Of a stretch of DNA of 64,000 nucleotides, positions 1 to 12,700 are shown piece by piece. Numbering within the stretch: position 1 is the first letter of the stretch; the number at the start of each line of letters is the position of its first letter. The translations under genes were made by a program, and so were the position numbers. The notes below the pieces were generated by a model that made no database searches, had not been told where the DNA came from, and saw only the letters and a program-made list of their open reading frames with translations. Source of the DNA: Neurospora tetrasperma FGSC 2508 (Eukaryota; Ascomycota; Sordariomycetes; Sordariales; Sordariaceae); assembly GCF_000213175.1 (NCBI RefSeq), contig NW_009799179.1, forward strand, positions 1,547,392 to 1,611,391. The letters are read 5' to 3'.

Positions 1-661
1 TGCTTCTGGTGCTCGCTTCCCTCGCTAACATTCTTGACCAGGGCGTGCATAAGGTCTGGCCACTCGTTTCGTGGTAACTCGATGGTAGCGATAGCCGCGA
101 TAACCTGCGCCGAGGCCTGGCTTGCCTGGGTACTGCTGGAGGCGAGGGTCTCGAGGGTGAGCTGTTTCACCCGTGTCTTTGTGTCTTGGTCTGTCTGCTG
201 AAGCCATTTTGCTTGGAGCTCTGCTTGCCTAGCGAACTCGCGAGCACTGAAGGCGTTCTTGAGGGCGATACCGGCCGCCGCTCGAATGTGGCTCTGGGCG
301 CCCTCATTTGCCAACTCTTGGACAAGTGTCACGAGGTATTGAGACTAAGAAACAGACAAGTTAGCGGTTATGATGACCTTGCTGTGGGGATGCGACACAG
401 GAGCAACGAGGGGAGGATGCCATACGAAGTTTGTCTGAGCGGCTTGGCTGAGCTGCTGTTCAGCAGCATGTCGCAGGGTCGCGTCTAGAGACAAGGAGTT
501 AGCATGTGCGTCACGGCTTGGACGAGCTGACGCGATTCATCATGGCGAGAGCGGCTGCCAAAAGGTAGGAGGGTCGGGGCATGGGTGAGGATGTCGAATA
601 TATACTGACCAGGACTCAGCGAGTTGGTGAGGACGGTGTTGATATCTGAAGAGCCCTCCAT
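1..661 (-). CDS. KAP95: Importin subunit beta-1 (karyopherin beta, Kap95), 5' part only
   Basis: Importin beta carries importin-alpha/NLS cargo through the nuclear pore and releases it on RanGTP binding. Only the first 151 residues are in the window; the rest lies beyond position 1. Exons, read on the minus strand, are 661-610, 484-426 and 344-1. The introns start GTCAGT and GTATGG and end in TAG, and the frame is kept (52 + 59 nt = 37 codons). The protein begins MEGSSDINTVLTNSLSP and continues DATLRHAAEQQLSQAAQTNF, followed by SQYLVTLVQELANE and SHIRAAAGIALKNAF. This is the helical start of the first HEAT repeats of the importin-beta N-terminal domain. The start is the first ATG and matches family N-termini. 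A long C/T-rich run lies on the coding strand just upstream (about 715-790). The identification rests on the N-terminal domain only, but the match is characteristic. Confidence 0.9.
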
Positions 662-3224
662 GGTTGCGGTTTGGATGCCTGGTTCGGAGGAAGAACGGGT
701 CTCTCTCCAGCAAACGAAGCGGGTTGGCGGTGGTAGTGGGAGAAGAGGGAGGGGGGGGTTTCCGAAAGGGAGAGAAAGTCGGCCTGGGCTTGATGCAACT
801 AAAGTTTTGCTGCGTGGAACAAGCGGGGGGCGGGAGTCCAAGGTTCACGGTCCACAGCAACCTTGAATCTTAATCGGGGCAAGACTCGATTTGCTTTCGG
901 TGAGATCAGATCGAACCGCAGAGGCGAGGCGCAGATGCAGAGCCGTGGGTGGGATCTGGATGCCAGGTGATGGCGGTTGGTGGATGGATGGTATCGATGC
1001 GGTCCGTCTGAGACGATTGCGATGGGGATAGAGAGGGATGGATGGGGATGGCGATGCGAGGGGTTTGTCGCTGTTCCGAGCGTTCGCCTGCAAGTGGAAG
1101 GAGAGAGGAGAATCCAGACACAGTGCAGTGCTGACGCCAAACTGCGGGTCTTGTTTTGGTCGAAAATTTTGTCAACAATCGCAGGTGCTGATGCTTCGCC
1201 TGGTGAAGGTGCAGGTAGGTGGGTTGTGTATGCTTTCAGTTTCGATGCTGTCCGGCTGGGGGGTGTTGCCTGTTGTTGTGGGGAGGGACGGGAGCCTGTA
1301 ACGTATCCCAGTAGTGCTGTGTTTGGTGTTACCTTCGTCGCCTGGCTCGTGCGGTTTCTTCGCTAAACTTTTGCTGACCAGGCCTGAAAGGTCGACGGGA
1401 ATGCTCGCCTGCACCAAACGGCTCGCTCCATGTTTCTCGGGAAAGAAGGAATTAGACGTCTTACTGCAGGAAACAACTTGAGAACTGAAGGGACAATGAA
1501 ATGCAAGACCTTTACAAACACTTCAAGAAGACGCTTTGCCCACGGGCAATTGGACCAAGTTTTAGGATAAAGAACATCTGTCCTTTCATGTGAAGTGGAA
1601 ATAAAAGATGGCACATGGTGTACCCAGGTACCTCTATGTCTGCAAGAACACAACTGAGGTGGCCAGGCTCCCACGGCGCCCAAGGCTCAGTGCTTCACTA
1701 GCAACTACACTACACGCTACTCGGCAACCGCAGGGCTGCTGGACGTTGAACGGGGGTCCAGGTGCATTTGAAGTGGAGGGCTGAAGGCCGGGGGGTCGTG
1801 GAAAAGGGAGGGCGAGAGAAGTGACGTTTCTATCCGCTTCCAGATGTGCACTGTATCTTTTCTTAGGCGTTACCACCAACTCTACAGAAACTTACCAACA
1901 ACAGTTACCTACGGTCCAAGTTTGAGAGACCTACCTCTATGACGCACACCCCCTCCCCGCCCAGATTGTGGTCTCTCTTTACCTAGAGGTAGTTACAACT
2001 GAAGTACCTACGTATAATGTTGCTTCCCTAGGTAGGTAGCGTTTGTTCTAAGGTCCCTGCCTGCCTGGCCGGCTGCCAGACAAGCCAGACTTGCTAATGG
2101 GCAAAAGGAGATAGGGCTATCATCTCCATTGGCTGCCTGGGCTAGCAGTGACTTCCCTCCTTAATAGGGGGTCTCTGAAATCCAAGAAGCCCCCATCCCT
2201 TTTCTTCCAGAACACCCGTCAACAGAAAGCGTTGTGGATGTAGTGACCGGGCACCTCTAAACTGTTAGTGTAGACAAAGAACGCTCCTTGCCGTACCAGT
2301 TAATACCTGGCGATCATATGAAGGTACCCGACCACAGATTCACGATTAAGCTCCCTCTCCAGCATCCCTCGGGGATTGCTGTGTCGTCCGTATAAATCTT
2401 CCCACCAACATAAATACCTGCACTTTATAAGGGACAGCCAACGGCCATTTGATTGGGTTCCCAGGACCTACACTAAGACAGAAAAAACTCGGCCTCTATT
2501 ACCATTACTTTTCTATAAAGTACATTACAGACTATTTTGCCTCCCTTCCACAAGCGTGTTCTGGATGCATATCTCGTCCATGGCCTATCCTTACTCAATA
2601 GCAAACCCCCTCCATCCCCGGTGTTTCACCCGAAAGGCCGTGCAACAAGGTGGGAGAGGAGAGAGGCAATATTGTCGAAGTTTTGCTACCATGGAAGCAG
2701 CAGACAAAGAATGCATGAACTGAGTACCAGAACAGCATAAAGCATGTGATTTTGATATATTTCATTCTTGGGCCCAGGCAGGCTTAGTTCATCTTTGAAT
2801 GGTACTGCACTGTCAGTTGCTGTAGCAGTTGTCCTGTATTCTGGATGCATGTGTGTGTGTGTACGCAATCTGTTGCTTTGACATCTCTTGTAGTCCCGGT
2901 TACGGTCATCAGATGTTTTCTTTTTTTTGGGTGTAAGCATAACCCCAAGCCCCCTTTTTCTAAGGCTTATGAAAACGTGGACCCGTGAGATTGTCCCAAA
3001 GAAACTCAAACGCGTCCAAGTAGGTTAGGTATCTGTGAACAAATGCGCGAAAACAAACCCCTATTTTAAATGTCGATGGTAACAGTAAACAGTCAAAATC
3101 CCCTGGTTGGGGATTTTGGCTACCGCAGAAGCTGTGACTTTTTCCCAGCCCATCCAGAACCACCGTTCACCAACCCTTATGCAAATGCTTCATTACATTT
3201 CATTACTTTTAAAAGCCAACAAAC
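662..3224. other. Intergenic region between importin beta and 2-isopropylmalate synthase genes
   Basis: I find no supportable gene here. About 662-1200 is the upstream region of the importin beta gene and holds GGATGG-rich and pyrimidine-rich stretches. Around 1930-2040 are several TACCTACC/GGTAGGTA-like motifs. There is a (GT)n microsatellite at about 2849-2862. A perfect 10-bp hairpin lies at 3094-3118, just downstream of the isopropylmalate synthase stop. Short open frames of about 60-130 codons on both strands look like chance. Confidence 0.6.
3094..3118. repeat. Perfect 10-bp inverted repeat in the 3' flank of the isopropylmalate synthase gene
   Basis: The arms are CAAAATCCCC (3094-3103) and GGGGATTTTG (3109-3118) with a 5-nt loop TGGTT. 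The element lies about 110 nt beyond the stop of the minus-strand gene, so it is probably within its 3' UTR. Its function is unknown. Confidence 0.85.
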
Positions 3225-5331
3225 TTACATCTCGTCCGCTTGGGACTCGAGGGCCTGGATGATGCTCTTGCCATTGACACCGTTGGGTACGCTGAGGTTC
3301 ACGTCACCGCTGACTTCCTTGTCGGCAACAGGCTTGGGAATGATCGGGCTACCGACGCGGCTTCCAACGAACTATAGCAAAAGAGGAGTCAGTAATTTTT
3401 TCGACCCCAAGCATGAAGGAGTTGACGATAGGTGAACTTACGTTGCTCGCTGCGCTGAGAAGAGCAATCAGAGAGCTCTGTACAACATCGGCGTGAATGC
3501 CGACGCCCCAGACCTTCTCGGTTTGTCCGGCTGCCGTACATTCTATGTAGGTAGCAGCCTTGACATCACGACCACGGCCGACGGCGTGCTCCTTGTAGTC
3601 CTGGACATCCAGATCCACGCCAACGCTCTTAAGGGCGTTGGCCAAAGATGAAATAGGTCCGTTGCCGCGGCCTCTAAGGTTGTATTCGTGACCCTCGATG
3701 GAAATGACACCCTCGAACACACGTCCAAGGTTCTTGGTGTCCTGGGTCTTGCCCGGAGCGGGCGGCGCCGGCGAGCTGGATCGGTCTGGGTTGATCGAGT
3801 AGTCGACAATATTGAAGCGCGGGTTCTCATCGAGGTAATATGTTTTCTTGAACAAATCGGTAATCTCGGTGGGAAGAAGCTCGCGGCCCTTCTCGTCGGC
3901 GATCCTCTGAACGACCTTGCTGAAGGCAACCTGTAGGCCACGGGGCATGTCAAGGTGGAGGTGCTGCTGGATAATCCAGGCAGTGCCGCCCTTACCACTT
4001 TGAGAATTGACGCGAATAACAGCCTGGTAATCACGTCCAATATCCTTGGGGTCCAGGGGAAGGTAGGGTACCTGCCAATAATCGGCGTACTCCTTGCCCT
4101 CCTTTTCGCGCAGGGAGAAGCCCTTCTTGATGGCGTCTTGGTGAGAACCGCTGAAAGCGCACACGACGAGAGAACCGCCGTAAGGTGCACGAGGGTGTAC
4201 CTCGATCTTGTTGCACTCCTCCACGGTCTTGATCACCTTGCCGAGGTCGGAGAAGTCAATGTTGGGCGAGACACCCTGGGTGTAGAGGTTGAGGGCCAGG
4301 GTAACCAAGTCGACATTGCCGGTACGCTCTCCGTTTCCAAACAGGCATCCTTCCACTCGATCGGCTCCAGCCATCTGGGCCAGCTCGGCAGCGGCAACCG
4401 CACAGCCGCGGTCGTTGTGGGGGTGGAGCGATATGCACACCTTCTCGCGCTCGGTAATGTTGCGGCAAAAGTACTCCACCTGGTCGGCGTAGATGTTGGG
4501 AGTGGCCATCTCCACTGTTGCGGGGAGGTTGAAGATGATGGGGTTTTCCACTGTGGGTTCCCAGGCGGCCTTTACCGCTTCGCAAATGCGCACTGCGAAC
4601 TCGGGGCTGGTATCGGAGAAGGTCTCGGGGCTGAACTCAAACGCCCACTCTGTGCCGGCCATCTCGGGGTCGTCCTTGGTCAAAGACTTGACCAGAGCTG
4701 CGCACTTGCTGGCCAATTCGACGCTCTCGTCCTCTGTGAAACCGAAAACAATTCTCCTGAAGCATTCGCTGGTAGCCAAGTAGATGTGGATGATGGCCTT
4801 CTTGGCGCCCTTGAGGGACTGAACTGTGCGGCGGATGAGGTCTTCTCTGCAGGGCGACAGAACTTGCAGCCAAACATCGTCGGGAACGGCACCGGGAGTC
4901 TCGATAAGGCGTCTGGTAAAGTCGTAGTCGGTTTGCGAGGCGGAAGGGAAGGAAACCTCGATTTCCTTGTAGCCCAACTCGGTGAGCATCTGGAAGTATC
5001 TCCACTTCTGGTCGCCGTTCTGAGGGGAGGGTTAGCTAAGCTTGGTGACAAGAGACAGGTCGCAAGCAGGCAGGAGAGGCGGCAGGCATACCATGGGGTC
5101 AACCAAACTCTGGTTACCATCGCGAAGGTCGGTGGCCAGCCAGCGCGGGGCCTTGACGATAGTCTTGTTGGGCCATTGCCGGTCCGGGAGGTTCAGGGGA
5201 GGGAACGGCTTGTATTTGGTCGAGGGGTCCTTGAGCCTGAGACACGCTGTATGTTAAAACCTGTGTGCGCCGTGACACGGGGGTCACCAAGGTGGACTCG
5301 ACGTAGTAGTATGTTGTGCTTACATCGGCAT
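3225..5331 (-). CDS. LEU4: 2-isopropylmalate synthase
   Basis: This enzyme condenses acetyl-CoA with 2-ketoisovalerate, the first committed step of leucine synthesis; in fungi it is largely mitochondrial. The predicted protein has 625 residues from four exons (minus strand): 5331-5324, 5236-5092, 5019-3442 and 3371-3225. The introns begin GTAAGC, GTATGC and GTAAGT. The first exon is only 8 nt (ATGCCGAT); splicing gives an MPMLKDPS start typical of fungal LeuA/Leu4. Visible motifs are DLRDGNQSL (residues 39-47, catalytic/metal-binding start of the HMGL-like TIM barrel), HPHNDRG (250-256, metal-binding His pair) and GNGERTGN (279-286). The region after about residue 470 is the LeuA dimerisation/leucine-feedback domain, with GRGNGPI near its start. 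The length is normal. The sibling homocitrate synthases lack this C-terminal layout. The gene stands alone, with wide intergenic space on both sides. Confidence 0.97.
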
Positions 5332-7756
5332 CTTGAACACGGTACAAGGTGGGTGACTAGGCAATGCAATTTGGACAGAAGATGGGAAAGATCAAAGAGT
5401 GCCCGACGTTGTGACTGACGTGCTTCGGGAAAAAGAAAGACGGAAAGTGGGGTGAAATGGTATGCAAGATCCCAAGGCAAATCCCCAATTGCAAAGTACG
5501 ACTGGTTAGTTCAGAGCGGGAACGAAGACACTTCCCCAGAATCTGACTGACGAATGATACGTTGTCTGGTATTATACCAACTCGGCGCCCGAACTCGTGA
5601 AAGTTTTCTGAGTCATTCCACCTGGTTCTCGTCTTGGAAGAGCAACCGGCGCGTTTCCGGTAACGGGGCGTGATGGGCCTTGCTGGGGAGATCTTCGCGG
5701 GGCCAAACTTCAACTCCAACAACCACGAGACGGGGGATCTGGGTTGCCCCACTCTCCCGGAAGGACCACAACCCTTTTTCGCCCACTTCAAACACTGGTT
5801 GCCCTGTCGTCTTGAATGTCAGGCAAATGTCCAAGCTGACTCTCACATGCAGTGTTCCGCGGGTATGCTAGGCATGTTCATCGCCACTGGTTCTGGTCTG
5901 GGTATTGGGGTCTTTTTCCTTAACGCCGTGCGCTGGGCATCTTCATGTCTGCTATCGTCAGTACAGATGGCATAGACGACATAAAGACGGCTTAGCTGCT
6001 AACTGTTGGTGCAAACAATGGCAGGCCACTAAATAATTGTCAGTCACTCAGTCATCCCTCCTATGATGTGGGTGAGTACCCGTCGATCTTCTCTGTGAGG
6101 GGAGCCTCTTCCCTCTGCCGTACATGCACGACAATAATGAATTGGCCACCCAGGATTGGCTCGTTCGCTATGAATTTCTAGCAAACTTTTCCAGGGACAA
6201 CATGTCAATTGGACAGCCAAAGCCGTTCTAAGGCCGCCTCTCCACTGCACATACTACTGTACACTAGTTGCTCGTCCGGCCTCCCGGGCCCGAGCAAGCT
6301 GTGTTTACTTCAAGAACTTCCCTGTGGACGACCAGTCCTCCGATTCGGGGGTCCGGCGCTGGCATACCACTGCATACGCCATCCCGACCTGAACCTTGAC
6401 GCCATCAACGACGGAGATCCCGGGCTGGACGGCTTGCGCAATGGCCGGACAAGGGACAGGCCGCTCCCAATTTGGACTAATAATAACAGAGGAAACATTC
6501 CAAAAGCCCCACTCCCTTCTCCGCCACATGTATCGTCACCGATGATCGGACTTCTCGTTGCCAGAGAGTGGGGTGAATCATGCGATTGCCTGGAATGTTT
6601 ACTTCTAAACCCGTTGGAAGCCGTGATCTTCGACAGGCCTTCACAGTCACTCTTTTTCTTCCTGAAGCACAGATTCATCAGAGGTTACAGGATCTTGAAA
6701 AGAAACATCTCCTATTCTCGCGGGGTTGCCCCCTAGCGTGGAAGTTAGTGCACATCCGCTGTAACGCCGTTAGAAGCCATGCGTCATGCCAATCCAATGT
6801 TATGCGGCGCCAGCAAGGTGTCTCGCGCCCTGTCATCTACAAGTGACAAAAAAAAAAGTCATGTGAAAGAAATAAGCCTTTCCAAATCTCTCACTGGGAG
6901 TGCTTCACATCTGTGAAACCGGTGATTCGACTGACCAAAAAGACACACACCATGACAGGTAATAAAGTCATCCTCGTCAACAGCTACTGAAGTAACCACC
7001 AATCACAAGCCACAAACCTCGGACTTCAGATCTAATCCCGCATCAACACCAAAGGCAACTTGATGTCATATCTCCGTTCAAGTTGAGAACATGGGAGTTC
7101 CTTACGAGGATAGTGTTGCCTCATCCGTATAGATGTTCACGCCTGCTACGTTCTTCTGGAATATGACTTCACTACTCGCTTGTACTCACCACTAAGTTCT
7201 AGTTCTGACTCATGAAGCTTGACCTCGTGTGCCTCGCTTTGTGGTCTGATCATCCGATATCGTTGGGTACATTCCACTCGTGAACGTCTACGCGTCAGGG
7301 CTGGGAACGCCTTGTTCCTTTTCCTTACCTTGACGAGTACGTTCTGAGCGGAAGCCCATGTTATTTGAGCATCGCCTACAGACAGCACAACCATAAGGTG
7401 AACAGCACACAGATTCACCGCAGAGATGAGACGGTAGTTGTAATTATCATCATAGATGCTATGTAGGTATTTACAGCAGGCGCGGATCGATATGTACAAA
7501 GAAGCCATTCCTTCCATTTTGCCTTGTTCACACCTGATATTGAAAGCCAACAAAAAGAAGACAAAGAATTTGCTTCTTTCTGAGGAGATCGAGAGATTTA
7601 TCGCCATGCTAGGTAGGTCAGAAGGTGGTCAGGTAGCCTGCAAGCAGCCAGCTAGGAAAAAAGAAAAGCAGAGAAAAGATAGATGCCCCTAACAAACAAA
7701 AAAAGAGAGAGAAAAAGATGCCTTCTCCCAAACCCAGAACTTGAAAAGGATGGAGA
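5332..7756. other. Intergenic region upstream of the isopropylmalate synthase gene
   Basis: No gene is supportable. Open frames on both strands, the longest about 175 codons at 6209-6736, lack recognisable domains and show no clean splice extensions. About 5332-5700 should hold the isopropylmalate synthase promoter. The part next to the following minus-strand gene (7660-7755) is A/G-rich and probably belongs to that gene's 3' flank. Confidence 0.5.
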
Positions 7757-9700
7757 TTACCAAGTAAAACTTTCCTCCACAAAATCAATCACCGTCCCCC
7801 TCTCCCTCTGACAATTCCTCACCGCATGCCTCACATCATCCGCCAACCCACCCGGTCCGCACACCGTCACGCACATGGCCCCCTGCTGCTCATGTACCTC
7901 CTTAGCCATCAACATCGGTATGTTGGGCCGACCAGGGAACATCTGCACTGATCGCGACGCGCTCGCCATCTCCCTTGGGTTCTTCGGCCTCGTTACGAAC
8001 AGTTTGATGTGCAGGATCTCTTTTCGTCTTGGCAGCCTCAGGATCGCGTCCATCCACGGCCTGATCCACTCGAGAGACTCAAAGTCGCGCACAATCCAGA
8101 TCAGCACCACGCGCCGCGTGGCGACCGTGCCGTCCGCGTACCCCTCGACCAGGTGGCGCAGGTACGAGATCTGGTGCGTGATGCCCGTGGCGCCGCAAAA
8201 GAGGACGGCCGTGCCGTAGCTGTCGAGCGAGTGGTGGCCCGCGTAGGGCCCTTCGAACGCGGCGCGGATCGTGATGCCTGGCTTTCGGCGGTCGGCAGTG
8301 CCGGCTACGGCATGGTTGTACAGATTGCGGGTGAAGCCCGAGTGGGCGCCGATGACGAAGGAGACAGAGGTGGCGACGGGTTTCTTAATGCTGAGACGGG
8401 AGGAAGGACTTGCGGCTGCGCCAATGTCCTTCTCGGTGATGGGAAGCAGTTCGTCCTCGGTGGTGTGATCGACCCAGGCGATGGAGAACGGGTGGTTCTC
8501 CCACGAGCGGATGCCGCTGAAGCGGAGGTAGGCGTGGGTGCCCGGCTGGACGTCGACGTAGCGCGGGAGGCTGAGGGTCACGCGGCAGGTCTCGCCGGGC
8601 ATGGGCTCGACGAAGGCGGTGGTGATTCCACGAGCGCGTGACCAGTTGCAGTAGGCGAGTCGAAACATGCGTGCGAACCGGTCGGCGATCCAGACGCAGA
8701 AAATACCGATGATCCAGGGGAGCTGGGGAAGTCCGCCCGGGAGGGTCGCGGTGACGCAGTGGACCCACGTCGCAGCGAAGGAGACAAAGGCGAGGATGAT
8801 GTGCGTGTTGAGGAAGGTCTCGTAGAAGGCGTGGCGCACAGGAGACAGAGACAGAATCAGAATGGCGACCATGGCGGCTGTACCGGCCATTCCAGAGCCG
8901 ATGAAGCGGTCATTGAATGTCTTCTCTTTGACGCCAGCCCAGCCATTGTCGGCTACCTGGACGATGGCCCATGCAATCAAGTGAAGGAGCACCTCAAAGA
9001 CCACGACACGGCCCATCCATCGATGAAGAAGATTATATGTGTCGAAGCTGACTTGTAGGAGACCAATAAGCGGGTTGTTTCGGCCGGCGAGGATGATGAG
9101 CGGAACCATATTGACCATGGCAAGAGTGCCCGACCGTCCGCGAAGTTCGGCCAAGAATGAGTACTTGTTCTCGTTGCCCCAATTGAGGATGAACATGTAC
9201 GCTAGGTTGCTGGCCAGATAAAGGAGAAGAAGGACGCTGTGAAGCCTCGAGGGTAGAGTACCCATGTTCATGGCGCTCGAGAGTCGGATTTCTCGGTTGT
9301 GGCGTTTGTTCCATAAGGGGGCATAGATGAGATTCCTCTTGACACCCGGCATCCAGCTCCATTGCTTCACTTTCCAAAAGTGTTGCCTATCGCCTGGGAT
9401 AGACATGGCTGAAAGTAACCGTAGCTTCGCCCATGATAGCTCTATGATTCTGACTCCCAGTACCACGACGGCGACCGCCCCCATACTGAGCCAGAGTGTA
9501 TCCCTAAACAAGAGGTTCATAGGTTGGTTGACTCCGCTGAGTCCTGTGTTGAAGGGGGCGATGGTGGGATTCGCCGCCCTTTCGGGTAATGTATGTGTTG
9601 CTGCCATATCTTCGTTTCGTATTTGCATTGCTGGTGTGAAGTGATCGCCTGGGTTGTTGAAGTCGAGTGCAGCGAGCCTGCGCCGCTGGATAAGATCCAT
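7757..9700 (-). CDS. Ferric reductase / NADPH oxidase-type transmembrane oxidoreductase
   Basis: This is a single-exon gene encoding 647 residues. Members of this family move electrons from NADPH through FAD and two membrane hemes, usually to Fe3+/Cu2+ at the plasma membrane. About five to six hydrophobic segments occupy roughly residues 68-335. Two His pairs with canonical 13-residue spacing, H226/H240 (LLHRW and LLHLI) and H300/H314 (NTHII and TWVH), fit the bis-heme ferric-reductase domain. The FAD-binding motif HPFSIAW is at 403-409. The NADPH-binding glycine-rich stretch GATGITHQISYL is at 503-514 and the C-terminal CGPGGLADDV at 614-623. There is no obvious N-terminal signal peptide; the protein starts with about 65 polar residues before the first membrane segment. 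It fits the fungal FRE group better than NOX because no EF hands or NOX-specific C-terminus are seen. The substrate cannot be assigned from sequence. Confidence 0.9.
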   Translation of the reverse strand: MDLIQRRRLAALDFNNPGDHFTPAMQIRNEDMAATHTLPERAANPTIAPFNTGLSGVNQPMNLLFRDTLWLSMGAVAVVVLGVRIIELSWAKLRLLSAMSIPGDRQHFWKVKQWSWMPGVKRNLIYAPLWNKRHNREIRLSSAMNMGTLPSRLHSVLLLLYLASNLAYMFILNWGNENKYSFLAELRGRSGTLAMVNMVPLIILAGRNNPLIGLLQVSFDTYNLLHRWMGRVVVFEVLLHLIAWAIVQVADNGWAGVKEKTFNDRFIGSGMAGTAAMVAILILSLSPVRHAFYETFLNTHIILAFVSFAATWVHCVTATLPGGLPQLPWIIGIFCVWIADRFARMFRLAYCNWSRARGITTAFVEPMPGETCRVTLSLPRYVDVQPGTHAYLRFSGIRSWENHPFSIAWVDHTTEDELLPITEKDIGAAASPSSRLSIKKPVATSVSFVIGAHSGFTRNLYNHAVAGTADRRKPGITIRAAFEGPYAGHHSLDSYGTAVLFCGATGITHQISYLRHLVEGYADGTVATRRVVLIWIVRDFESLEWIRPWMDAILRLPRRKEILHIKLFVTRPKNPREMASASRSVQMFPGRPNIPMLMAKEVHEQQGAMCVTVCGPGGLADDVRHAVRNCQRERGTVIDFVEESFTW

Positions 9701-12700
9701 TTGCGATGTTGTAATGTTTGAGAGTTCGACGTGGTCCGGTGGTAGGTAAGGTCCTTAAACGAGGGTAGAGAATGCGGGTAGAAAGCTAGGAGGAGCTTGT
9801 GCCAGTGGTCTTCGCGCTAAATGTGTCGATTCGCTGAAAGAGAGTGTGCGGTGATCCAGATTCGTGAATATTATCGAATGAGATGCCAACTAGTGTATAA
9901 TCGTATCATGCTCAGGCAAAACCGAGATGGAACGTTCTCCCGAGACAAGAATCTCGAAATGGCCAAGTGAAGCGCCCAAGCCGCCCGTTGGGCTGGGTTC
10001 AGGGGGATGAAGCAAACAAACTCTTGGTCTGTCTTGGTCCCTGACTATTCACTTGTAAGTACCGGGGGTAGAGGCGCTTGCTTGTCGTTGGTGCGGCGCT
10101 GCGCTGGGCCTCTGAAGGATAACGAGAATCAACTTTGGATCTTCTTTGCCTGATAATACCCGTGTGACTTATGACCGGATCCCGTGCCGGCTAGGTAAAC
10201 CCAAGAACTTTGTATTGTAGGTCGACAACTGACGATTTTCCCCTGTTGGTTGATGATGGGCTGCGCCGGCGAGCCTAAGTTGATCGATCAGGGGCAAACA
10301 CCGCAAACTTGCTGGTAATTGTCCGACGGAGGGCCCTTTTATCTAACCGAAGAACCTGTTCGAAAGGTTGCTTTGCCGTCTCTTTTGCGCAACGGGCAAC
10401 GTGTGATTTGCTGGCAGCTGGTGACAACAGTTTGTCGCTGGGGTGACTAGAAGGCGACGGGAAGGGTAACCGTTGAATCGTTTATCGTTCGGTACTGTTT
10501 AACTTCATCCACCACCAAAGACCTTGTTTCTGGGGAACAATTCCCCGCGTGCCCGTGACGGCGGTAACGAAAGAACCAAAGGCGAACTGACGTGCACAGT
10601 CTGTGACTGCCGGTGTGTAGAATCCAAATCCGACAAATGACTTGGAATGCGAAATGACGTAAAGTGAATGAGAGTAAGGGGTAAAGAGCGAAAGGGGCTT
10701 GAAATGACAGGCGCCCTGTGTCAGGTACGTAGTTGGCTGTTCGCAGAAGAGGTGGTAAGTAAAGAGTGCAATGGTGAAAAGAAAGGCAGCGCTTGACACA
10801 CTCACTAGAAGTTACGAAAGCGATCGTTATTCAGGTCTGTGATCAATAGAGCCGCTCGCGTGGAATGGTCTGGCGAGTCGCTGATTCTCTCGTCCGTCGA
10901 GATTGCCCTTTCGGGAATTGGATGAACGACAGTTTAAGTGATGAACCACAAAAACTCCACAACCAGCCGAGGGATGGAAAAGGTACGTAGATCGCCGCGC
11001 GTACCCAAAATAAAAATAAAAATAAATTAGAGAGGGACCTTCGCGACCAGACCGCAGGGGAAAAAAGATTTAAAGAGCAACGCCGGCTTGGTGTCTGCAG
11101 AAACCAAAAGGGCATGACGCTGTTCCATCCAACAAACGACTGATATGTTCCTCGGCGGCAATCTGCTCCCTCTGCCTCAGCCCAAGCGGAGTAAGACCGA
11201 ACAAAATTCTCTTTTCCCCCCTGGAGCAGTGGCGGATGCAACGAGCACAACTCGGCGGTCGAACACGCATATACGGAAAGAATCCCGTACGACGAGCAAC
11301 CACAATCGGACTGTCCTGGGCCGACAAAAGAGAGCCCCAGCCTGGGCAAAGTGGGAGTGTGATCTCACACACCTTGACACTTCACTTGTCCCAATTTCTC
11401 TTGTCCGGAAATCCAACCGGACTGGCGGGATGTGGATTCAAGCCCTCCCAGAGCACGGGGCCCTGCAACGAATTGTGACATTGGGTTCGCTTCGCCCCAT
11501 TCCAAGGAGGACTAGCCGGATAAATCGGAGCACATGGAATGAGGGAGATCCTATCGTGGATCAACAGGGCAAGGATGTATTGTCCAAGAGGCCCAGCGGT
11601 GCTCAGCCCACGGGCAGGCCAGTCCCGAGGGACTATTGGAGAGACCGTACGTCTGGCTGCCATGCTCTCAGGGGCAAAAACAATGACGGGGGGAAAAGAC
11701 CAAAAGGATTGGTGTACAACAAACGCAAGATGCTGCGGGGTGGTAGTTGGACCACGCAAAAGGGAAGCTCCACCATACGGCCTGAACCCAGGGCTCAGCT
11801 TCTGAAACATCAAACATTGCTGCTTGATGGTAGGCCACTTGCTAAGCGGACCGTATTTCCGCTTCCTCTACTTTCTCTTATGTTTTATGGCTCCATCCCT
11901 CTTTTTCGCTTGATATTCCCTTCCCCATTTGCCCCCAGGGGGGCCTTCGTGGCTGGTCTCCACGACATTTCGGAGATCGTGCCATTCCCAGATAACAAGC
12001 TCTTGGGCCCATCAGCGCACGGCCTGGGAGCTTGGCTGTTCGATCCTGTACGTACCACGCCTCCATTATATGCATTGCCATGATTTACAGGCGTACGGTA
12101 ACACCGCAACAACAGAGTGGACGGGGTTAGCGTAGGAACCCGAAGTGCGTAGTCTCACGACGTTAGAAGAGACGCCAATTAACTATGCTTGCTATGCAAA
12201 GGGCCGGCAGTCGTCCACGCCCTTAACAGATCCCTTGGCAGGCTCGGGCGGCTAGGGAGAGAATGTCGTGGGATCGAGAAGGGACCATGTGCGATGCTCG
12301 ACGTCATGATACGAAGAAGAATGCCAGTGAACGGCAGCCACGAGTCTCCCGGCCTTTCGGATAGGAACCGTTATACTCGTCAGGGATTCGAAATCTAACT
12401 AGCGGCTGGCGCGAGTAATAAAGGCCTGGGCACTTCCGTGCTCGAGTTGGTGATGTTTACGCAAGCGATCCGAGGTGAACATGGCCCGGCCCCATGACGA
12501 TTCAAGCTCCCTTCTTTGACTTCTTTCTGCAAGTGGTACGAATCTAGCAGATTAAGTCAATAGCGGCCCCATTGTGGGGAACTGACCCCTCTAAATGCTC
12601 CTTGTCATTATATAAACGTGGGGGGAGGGGGGGAGGAGTGCTGCCGACGCAACAGAACGGCAGGACGAAGCCAAGCTCTTTGGAACATTGCTGCAAGAAA

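Noticed and set aside
3955-5418. Open frame of 487 codons on the + strand
   Set aside because: It is antisense to the leucine-synthesis gene, whose domains and introns are clear. Its composition (Val/Leu/Gly-rich) is typical of a reverse frame of C-ending codons.
11145-12083. Open frame of 312 codons on the + strand
   Set aside because: No domain, irregular basic composition, overlapping frames on the other strand and no splice-supported extension. Kept only as a curiosity in the gene-poor stretch.
12300-12400. GATTCGAAATC motif resembling a tRNA T loop
   Set aside because: No matching D arm or acceptor stem could be folded around it.
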